Positions 56,703-64,000 of a DNA stretch of 64,000 nucleotides are shown here, piece after piece. Numbering within the stretch: the first letter of the stretch is position 1; each line of letters begins with the position of its first letter. The translations under genes were made by a program, and so were the position numbers. Below the pieces are notes generated by a model. The model saw only the letters and a list, made by a program, of their open reading frames with translations. It did no database searches and had not been told where the DNA came from. Origin of the DNA: Cryptomeria japonica (taxonomy: Eukaryota; Streptophyta; Pinopsida; Cupressales; Cupressaceae); the NCBI RefSeq assembly GCF_030272615.1, contig NC_081412.1:476539657-476603656 (forward strand), read 5' to 3'.

Positions 56703-57851
56703 CGTAATATGGAAAATTAAGGTTTTCACCATTACATGTAAGAAGCCTACTAATTTTTTATTAGAGACCATTACATTATGGAAAGATGGAATTTGATATA
56801 TGTAAGCCTAAAAGTCCAAGAATCTGATCCAATTCCAGGGGTTTTAGATGTGCCTCTTCTTTCCCTTTAAATTGAATTAATTTAATCGATAATACTAAAA
56901 TTAGGTTAAATGTGTGTAAATTGAAGTAATTATGCATAAAAGTGAGTCACAATTATCAAATGAAGCCACAAACCTAGATCTAAATGATATGTGAGTGTTT
57001 GGATCTATTCCCAAAAGCTCAACCTGAATTGTCAAGACCAGAGTGCTAGTCACTCTGGTCTTTCGAACTTTATACCATCCAAAAGGGAACTTGTTTGTCT
57101 TTGTGAATGATGTTGATCCTAAAAATTACAACTTTGTACCTATTCCTACACATAGTAGAGAAGGGGATATGGTTGGGAATAGGGGTTTACCTTAGATCAA
57201 ACCCCATTTTTGAAACTAACCATGAAAGAGAATTGAAATGTAAATGCAGTACTGTAATGGAAATGCTTTCCTTTTAAGGGAAAGGCAAAAAAATTCTGAA
57301 ACATTAATGATATACCTTTTAATGAAGTTTTGTTTGTCTTCACAAGGAATTTGAGTTTCATGTAGATAGTCTTCATAAAACATAGAACATGAATGTCATC
57401 TCCAATGCTTGAATCTTGACTTTACTTCTACTCCAATGCTTGAAAGAAGACGTATTGCTTGCTCACTTGAATTTGTTGGATCTAATTGAGGTTGGATTTT
57501 CCAAATTGATTATCAAAATGAGAGGGATAGACCTCCTTTTATACATGCTAGTGAAAAAACAAATTAATTTTTCGACATGAGTCGACACGGGATCTAAATT
57601 CCTTCTCAAAACATGTTACCATTATGAGGCCCCAAAATGGGCCCTTTTGCAGAGGACCGGGGTATCAAGTGCCCTAGCCCTAAACATCAAGGTCCCAGGG
57701 GCTTGGTGAAGGAAATATAGATTATGAAAATTTGAGTGAAATACATAATGTGAGCAAAATCAGGGCTTCGATCAGGCCTTAGGGGATGAACACCAAAGTG
57801 AGGGCCCAAGTGAGGAAAAAATTATAAGGGAGTGTGGTGTAGGATGCTACA
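56703..57851 (-). mobile_element. Solo LTR of the G family
   Basis: 1149 bp; on the minus strand it runs TGTAGCATCCTACACC...CCATATTACG (the last base is G where A is expected). The perfect target duplication CTAAC is at 56698-56702 and 57852-57856. It contains the G-family module GGGGTTTGATCTAAGGTAAA (about 57190) and TATGTGTAGG. Minus-strand GTATAAAAG lies at 57536-57544. It lies 14 bp to the right of copia-1. Confidence 0.82.
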
Positions 57852-57856
57852 CTAAC

Positions 57857-58603
57857 ATATTTATAGAGGTTTGAAAGTGTCCATGGCGAGTTTCTAAGGT
57901 TTGTCTCTTAGAGATGATATGTGTACCTGTTGCACTATGATGGCGTTGTGCTTCACATTCTGCAACAGTTGAGAGTTATGGTTTTGGTTTGGATGTAAAG
58001 TCAATTTAGATATGATGTATTAGATTCTATAGTTTAATAGGTTGATCTTTAGTGAACAAAAATCTATAAGTGGTTAAGTGTTCACTATGCTAGTTAGCCA
58101 ATTGTTTTGATGTTTTGGGTTGATATGTTAGAGAAGGATAATGTGTGTTAGCTAGAGGAAGCATGTGAAGGTTATTTGGGACCAATCAGTTAATTTCATA
58201 TTCTCATTAGCCAATCAGTTAAGGTTAGAATTTTATTTAGCTAAGATCCATAACCAATTGGTAACCAACCATTAGCCAATCGGTGAAGGTTAATTTCATA
58301 TTCTCATTTACCTTAACCTTAATTTTTTGGCTCTCAATCCTCAACACTACATAATATACTCTCATTTACCTTAACCCTAAATGATATATTTTAAAACCTC
58401 AACCCTAAATGCTAGATACTCTCAAATCTTAAACCTAAACCCTTGGTCTAGAGAGAAATAAGGGTCTAGAGAGGAAGTAAGAGAGAGAGAGAGAGAGAGA
58501 GAAAGGGAAGATGGAGAGAGAAGGGAATGGGAGGAGAGAGAGAGAGAGAGAACTAGATAGATGAGGAAGGGAATTAGAGACAAAGAGTGTTTCTCTTTAT
58601 AAA
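57857..58603. other. Intergenic DNA with GA repeats, no gene recognised
   Basis: A duplicated phrase GTTAATTTCATATTCTCATT (about 58189 and 58289) is present. Degenerate CCCTAAA words occur near 58365-58440, and GA microsatellites near 58476-58502 and 58534-58550. No open frame of note. Confidence 0.5.
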
Positions 58604-59794
58604 TGTAAAGTGGAAAATTGAACCCTAGTGATTCCCAACCTAGGAGAGAGAAAGGAAATCACTAGGATGATTTTCACTTGGGAGATACTTTACATTCAAA
58701 AGAGGGGTTGAATCCACTAGATCCAAATCCAAGGGAAACAAGGATGTGAATTCTAAGTGGATTGCAAGTGTTGGAATGTAATTTGCCCTCTTTTGTAAGT
58801 AGAAGAGTTGACTTGTTGACTATGTAGAAAAGAGATAAAATGACTGAAATGAGGAGCTACCAATTCAAGATCGCGCTATAACTTCAGATCTAAGATATTT
58901 AGACTGATATGGATCTGCCCTACAAATTTGAGAAAAAGTTGTCAGGACCATGCTGAAAGTGTCCACGGTCCTCTGAAAAATCCGCAAAATGAAAAGGGTT
59001 CTTCTGCCTCAATAAATGAAGTCCAAATCTGAAAATGCAACTACGCACTTGTAACCTACACACAAAAAAGAAGGGAAGAGGGGTTGTGGATAGGGGTTTC
59101 CTCAGTCAAACCCCGATTGAGGAATCAACCTTGAAAGAAAGTAATTGCAAATGCTTAAATGTAAATGATGGAATTGTATACCTTGTAGATCTGCAATTTG
59201 TTGATGATGGTTGCTTTGCTTCTTGAATGTAATCACAAGTGTTGCATGAAATGGCATGTAACATGACAAAATCCTAACACACACATATTCTTGCAAATGA
59301 ATGTTGTAATGTTGCTCCAATGGATGAATGAAGAAGACACATGAAGAAGAAGACTTTATGGATGCTTGAAGACTTGAATTCTTGATGAAGACCTTTCACT
59401 TGAATTTCGCCTATCATGTATTTTGTGTCTTTCATGTCTCTATCCTCTATATGCAAATGAGAGGACCAACTCCCCTTTTATACATGCCTCAGAAGATTAA
59501 TTCATCTCACCAAAGACTGACATCAAGGGGATTTCGAATCCCGAAATGCAGATAGAACCAGAGGGACCTATCTTGGAGCCACCCTGAGAGGGGGGGGGTA
59601 GGGGCGACACGCCTCTGTCTTGCCCTATCTTGGGGTCCGGATAGGGTCCTGAGGCTATCTCAGGTCTTAAACAAGGAGAGGTTCAAGGGTGAAGGTGCAA
59701 AAAGGGGCCTCAGTTGGGAAGGAAGATGTTGTTGCCAAGGTGAGGACCTCAAATATGGTTAAAATTGCTAGGGTCACAATTTTATGACACTACA
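58604..59794 (-). repeat. G2 3' LTR
   Basis: On the minus strand it begins TGTAGTGTCATAAAATTG and ends TTTTCCACTTTACA. It has GTATAAAAG (59475-59483), the GGGGTTTGACTGAGGAAACC module and TTTTTTGTGTGTAGG near 59070. A block near 58945-58975 (ACCGTGGACACTTTCAGCAT) recurs near 63800-63830, which suggests the partner LTR at the right edge. Confidence 0.7.
59475..59483 (-). promoter_or_regulatory. TATA box of G2 3' LTR
   Basis: Minus-strand GTATAAAAG, in the same context (CATGTATAAAAG) as the solo LTR at 57536. Confidence 0.45.
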
Positions 59795-62050
59795 TTTATC
59801 CCCCACTTTAGCGGGAGTATGGCTTATGCCAATACTGTCGGTAAAGTAGAAGAAAGGGAGAGATGAAGATGAGAGATGCGGAGCAATACCACAAGGAGTA
59901 TAAGACATCACTAATCTTGAGGAACAAAAGACCCCAATCCTAGGATCTTAACTCACTCAAACATATATAAGAGTACACAAAAACAACAAGGAATAAGACA
60001 CACAAAACAAAACAAAGCACAAAAGAGACATGCCAAAAACAAGATAGAAGACGACAAACCAACTAGATGAAGAGACCTCAATACTTAGATGTCTCAACAA
60101 CTAATTAGGACACAAAGACCAATACCATCACATAAACACAAGTAATATCATAAAAGAGAAAATATGACATCATCCATGAACCATCAATGATAAAACTATG
60201 GGTTCATGAGAGGAAGGAGAGAGAGGACATGAATACACACTTTGGTGATCCATACGAAGAAAGGCAAACAAGAGAGAAACCATGGACATCTCGCCCCTAA
60301 AACTAGGTGATCCATGGAGAAAAGGACATGGAAATATAGCCCCCAAAGTCTGTCTAGGTGATCCATGTAAAGGAGGAGACACAATTAGTTCCACCCAACC
60401 TCATGGGCGTGTGTGCAAGTGAGGTTCAAAGCGCCTCATAGGATTATATGCCTGAGTATTCTACAACCTATATAAGATGTATAGTACAAATGTCAAGAAA
60501 GGCGTGACATCTCACTCTAAGAGTTTGTGCTCTGGTTTCGAGAATAATCACCCTGCATAAGAGAAAAGTGGTGTCATCTCACTCTAAGAGTCTTTGCTCT
60601 GGTTCTGAGAATGACCCACTGTATAAGGAAAAAGTGATGACATCTCGCTCTAAGATAGTGATGTGGTTCCAAGAATGACCCACTATATAAAAGAAAAGTA
60701 GCAACATCTCTCTCTAAGAGGTTGTGCTCTGGTTCCAAGAATGACCCACTGTACCAAGAAAAAGAAGTGTCATCTCACTCTAAGAGTCTCTTCTTTGGTT
60801 CCGAGCATGACCTATTGTATAAGAGAAAAGTGAAGACATCTTTCTCTAAGAGTCTGCCCTCTAGTTCCAAGAATGTCCCACTGTACAATGCACGAGAGAA
60901 GTATGGTACAAAGGAGCAGTGTGGGTGCCCCCCCCTTAAGATGTCAACATATTTTAATGTCGATATCCTGAGGAAAGTAGAACAAGGATACCTACCTTCA
61001 ACACAAAGAAGATACCCATCATGCAACAATGTCATAAATCCAAGCAAGAGAGGGAATACTCTTCAAGCAAGGATAAGATAGTGGAAAAGAAATATCTTGC
61101 TATAAGTGTAAAGGAGATCCTTGGAGGAGAAGAGATATCTTTTCAAAAGACATCTACCCCCAAGAGGAGTTGTCTTAGACAAATATAACATCTTTTGGAA
61201 TGAAGCACAGAAGAGAACAAGAATTCAATCCTTCCTCCTATTGCTAGGTGAAAGGGATTCTTGATGAAGGATGACTCACTTTTAACCCAATGGGGATGGG
61301 TGAATTCATTATAGATGTACATTACCAAGTGTGAAAGAGATTGTAGTCAAGGACTTACACCTCTTGTATAAGAGAGAACCCTTGAGTCAACAATCAATAA
61401 TTACACACAAGGAATGACATCAAGTAATAAAACTCACACCATCCACAACATAGGAAAGAGTGGATCCTTAGAGAGAGAGAGAGAGAGAGATCATTTCCCC
61501 CCAAGTGTAGGACAATGAGAAGAATTACACAACTTCTAGAGAGATATTAATCATAAGAGGTGTACCATTTCAAGCAAGGAATACATCCTAACCAAGGAAC
61601 AGACATGCGCTCGCATGAAGGATCACTCCATTCAAGAAAGGACATCAAGTTATGAATAACACAATAGAAGAGGTAATTTTAAAAGAGAGAGAAAGAAAAA
61701 GATTCACAAAAGTTCTCTGAGGAGATATTGTTCATAATAGATGTACTGTTTCAAGCAAGGAGAAGATCCCACTCACTAAAGAGACATGCGCTCGCATGAA
61801 GGAAAACTCCATGCAAGAAAGGACATCAAATTTATGAATAATGTACTCCATAAAGAAAATAGTGAAACCTTAGAAAGAGGAAAAGGAATATTCTTTCCCC
61901 CAAAGCATAAAAGAAAGAATAAATAGACTATTACGTTGCTCACTAAGTATGATTGCACATGAAATTGTACCACCATGAATGACAAGGAGACCCCAATAGG
62001 TAGGCTAACTATGTCACATAGAGAGGAGCAACATAATAGGAACTTGAATG
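59795..62050 (-). other. G2 non-coding half
   Basis: It lacks long frames. The purine-rich AGTGGGGGATAAA next to the LTR is the likely polypurine tract (59795-59810). A 66-bp minisatellite is at 60508-60901. A pair of related blocks (GCGCTCGCATGAAGGA...GAAAGGACATCAA) lies at about 61608-61650 and 61788-61830. The block near 61990-62070 is conserved with G1 41200-41285. Confidence 0.6.
60508..60901. repeat. Minisatellite, six units of about 66 bp, in G2
   Basis: Each unit starts CATCTC(A/G/T)CTCTAAGAG and carries CTCTGGTTCCAAGAATGACC, CACTGTATAAG-like and AGAAAAGTG. Units begin near 60508, 60574, 60640, 60703, 60769 and 60835. Differences among units are about 15-25% by eye. Confidence 0.85.
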
Positions 62051-63250
62051 TTATTTTAAATGATTGTGATGAATATGCCATTCATTGTCGAATGTTATTT
62101 TTAACATGCATGAATCAATGTAATGTTGTATTTGTGTTTTCAAAGCTTGACACTCATTAGTAGAATGGCCATGGGTTTGATGATATTTACAAAAAGAAGA
62201 ATTTTGAGAATGTTGTTTATGTTTTCTTCTTCGTTTATGACAAAGAGGAGATATTAAGATGGAATTTAGAAGATTGGTCAACACATTTTCTTGTTGTAAC
62301 TCAAAATTAGAATGAGAAGGTGTGGATTTACAAGACAATGGAGAAGAAGATGTGGACAAAGGAAAGTGTGATTTCTCATGACTTTGTCGCTCACATTCAA
62401 AAATTTGTCCATTGCATGTATGTTCAAAAGAGGGTTCACTCTTAGGGGGAATTGGATTGAATTTTAAAGAGGCCTAATCAAATTTAAGAGAAAAATTTGG
62501 AATATGAAATTCAGGCATCGTAGACTTTCTAGAAAAGGTAGGAGTAAAATCTAAGGACCCCCAATCATCCTCTAAGAGTTCTTCTTTAGGAACTTCTTTG
62601 GTAGGAGATGGTGTATTTGAGTTAATTGAAGAGAGGATTGTAGGAGCTAAGAAAGCATATGATGCTTCACTTATATTCTCATCAACTACCTCATTAGTAT
62701 ATGTGTAAGGCACAACATGATAATCATGAAGAATTTTTGGTTTCCTAGGAACATGAATGCAATTGGTTTTATTTTTGTTAGGGTCTTGATTTTTGGGAGA
62801 GAGAGCATTATGATGAGAAATAATATCATCCTTTTTCTCTAAGGTATCTTTATGTTCAAGACACTCATTAGGAAAAGGACTATCATATGTAATTAATGCT
62901 TCATCTTTAGAGGAAATATCATGAAAAGAAGCTATGGTATGACTAGGATAAGTAGCCATAATATCATCCTCTTGCACCAAATAATCCTTATGAGGGAGGT
63001 ACTTTTTAGGAGAATAAGGAATAAAATTCTCCAAAGATTCATCTTTAGGAGGGAGATCTTTGAAATAAGTGTTTGTATTCCCTTTTTGCACCAATGTGCC
63101 CTCATTAATGAGATTAATTGTGGGAGAGGGTAAATCATAGGTATGAATGAAAGGGAGAACTAAACTATCATCATATGCATGAAAGGGAACATCATGAGCA
63201 TCTTTAATGTGACTTGAAATTGAATTAGCAAAATAAGATAAGAACTCCAT
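62051..63250 (-). CDS. G2 gag-like protein with zinc-knuckle motif, one in-frame TAG
   Basis: ATG at 63250 (MEFLSYFANSISSHIKDAHD); the frame is open for 258 codons to a TAG at 62474-62476, and then stays open in the same frame to 62051 (about 399 codons). The N-terminal two thirds are rich in Asp, Ser, Pro and His, with recurring short phrases (PPKDESLENF, SSKDEAL, LEHKDTLEKKDD). A basic patch (CHKRRRKHKQH) comes just before CKYHQTHGHSTNECQALKTQ, a gypsy-gag-like knuckle. No protease Asp-Ser-Gly is seen. The role is presumed RNA binding and particle formation, inferred only from the knuckle and LTR context. G1 carries a decayed homologue in two pieces. Confidence 0.6.
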
Positions 63251-63491
63251 ATGCTCTTATGATCAAACAAGAAACTCATATGTCACTTAACCATAATAAT
63301 GCTCACCCCATACATGCATAGAAAATTGAATAAAGGAGGGAAAATGGAATTTGAATTGCAAATTTGAAATTTGAAACTTGCAAAATAATTGAATAATTCA
63401 AAATGCTAGGAAAAATGATTATTCAATTAAATGAACAAATTGATTGAAAGAATAATAATGCAACCTCCTAGGAAATTGAAATTTTAAAATT

Positions 63492-64000
63492 AGGATTATG
63501 TAAAAATAACCTCTTAATTTTAAAATTTAAAATTATCCAAAAGAGATTAAAATTAGGGCCTATTGAAAAACCTCTTAATTTTAAAAATCGAAAGTTGTTG
63601 AATTAAAATTTTGAAATTTAAAATTAGGGTTGTTCTTAATTAACCACTTAATTTTAAACTATATCTTAAAAATTGAGATGTTGAAAGTGGAGATTGTTTT
63701 TTATTTTAAAGGGATCAAAATTCGACAAAATCAACCAATTTTTTGGATTTAGGCAAATGAATACAGTCATAACAGTCTCCCAAAATTTTGAGAAAAATTC
63801 TAGGGACCATGTTGAAAGTGCACACGGTCCTCCCAACTTTTTCAGGGATGAAAGCTACGATGATTTGAGAGCTAACCCAAAACAATTGATTGATTTTACG
63901 ATCTCTAGATAGGTGAAATTAAGGTGTGAATGTCGAAATAGGACCCTATTAGGGTTTTGAGAAAAATGAGGAATTGAATTGCAAATCTGAAAAAGGTCAC
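63492..64000 (-). repeat. Probable 5' LTR end of G2 (partial)
   Basis: On the minus strand the segment ends GGTTATTTTTACA at 63492, a possible LTR terminus. GGACCGTGTGCACTTTCAAC (about 63805-63830) matches the 3' LTR at 58945-58975, and TTTTTCAGATTTG near 63985 also matches it. The last 270 bp contain CTCTTAATTTTAAAA repeated about every 60-75 bp and do not match the 3' LTR, so the assignment is tentative. Confidence 0.4.

Larger units (their letters stand above)
58604..64000 (-). mobile_element. G2: gag-only LTR retrotransposon, 5' LTR runs off the window
   Basis: On the minus strand the element runs from the right edge leftwards: probable 5' LTR end (from about 63492), gag-like ORF (63250-62051), a long non-coding half with minisatellites, a purine-rich tract and the 3' LTR (59794-58604). 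It is a relative of G1 in LTR type, gag ORF, conserved 3' block and lack of any polymerase. The right-hand target duplication is outside the window; the left-hand candidate is ATAAA (58599-58603). Confidence 0.7.

Noticed and set aside
58365-58440. CCCTAAA words as an interstitial telomere
   Set aside because: Only a few scattered, imperfect words; not a tandem array.

Overview
This window looks like nuclear DNA from a seed plant with a large, transposon-rich genome, possibly a gymnosperm, although the species cannot be fixed from the sequence. The evidence is plant-type Ty1/copia elements primed by initiator Met-tRNA, a plant-type LINE with a C-terminal RNase H, Ty3/gypsy-type gag-protease elements, AT-rich decayed intervals, and no bacterial gene signals. 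I recognise no intact host gene and no tRNA or rRNA gene. Nearly everything that can be named is a retrotransposon or a decayed copy of one.

Layout. 1-5257 is the 3' part of a LINE (reverse transcriptase, RNase H, then an overlapping extra ORF here called ORF3). 5290-7340 is a decayed Ty3/gypsy pol on the minus strand. 7341-17889 is old, mostly unrecognisable DNA with short repeats and two possible LINE tails. 17890-19982 is an array of about 350-bp tandem units. One unit is split by a 24-kb nested complex (19983-44294) and resumes at 44295.

The outer layer of that complex is a gag-only LTR element (G1). Its gag ORF was interrupted by a 5'-truncated LINE (about 37390-40696, again carrying ORF3). 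A copia element (copia-2, 22107-37384) sits at the LINE's 5' edge. Copia-2 in turn holds a gag-protease-only LTR element (element A, 22452-27854) and three solo LTRs. The second LINE holds another solo LTR and a 216-bp miniature LTR element. A second copia element (copia-1, 44584-56688) is split by a young gag-protease-only element (element B, 49318-54749) whose LTRs are about 99% identical. A minus-strand solo LTR (56703-57851) follows, then a second gag-only element (G2, 58604 to beyond the right edge, minus strand).

The nesting is supported by 5-bp target-site duplications (TSDs): TACAA (B), CCTAC (copia-1), TTATG (A), GTTGT, GTTTT, CCAAA and CTAAC (four solo LTRs), and near-matches for G1 (GAGAC/AAGAC) and copia-2 (GTTAT/ATTAT).

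The least familiar items are: a LINE whose RNase H ORF overlaps a downstream ORF3 of unknown function, seen in two copies; two LTR families that keep gag (with or without protease) but have no polymerase or integrase; and the 216-bp LTR element. The gag-only and gag-protease elements would need reverse transcriptase and integrase from elsewhere, and the copia and gypsy copies visible here are all broken.
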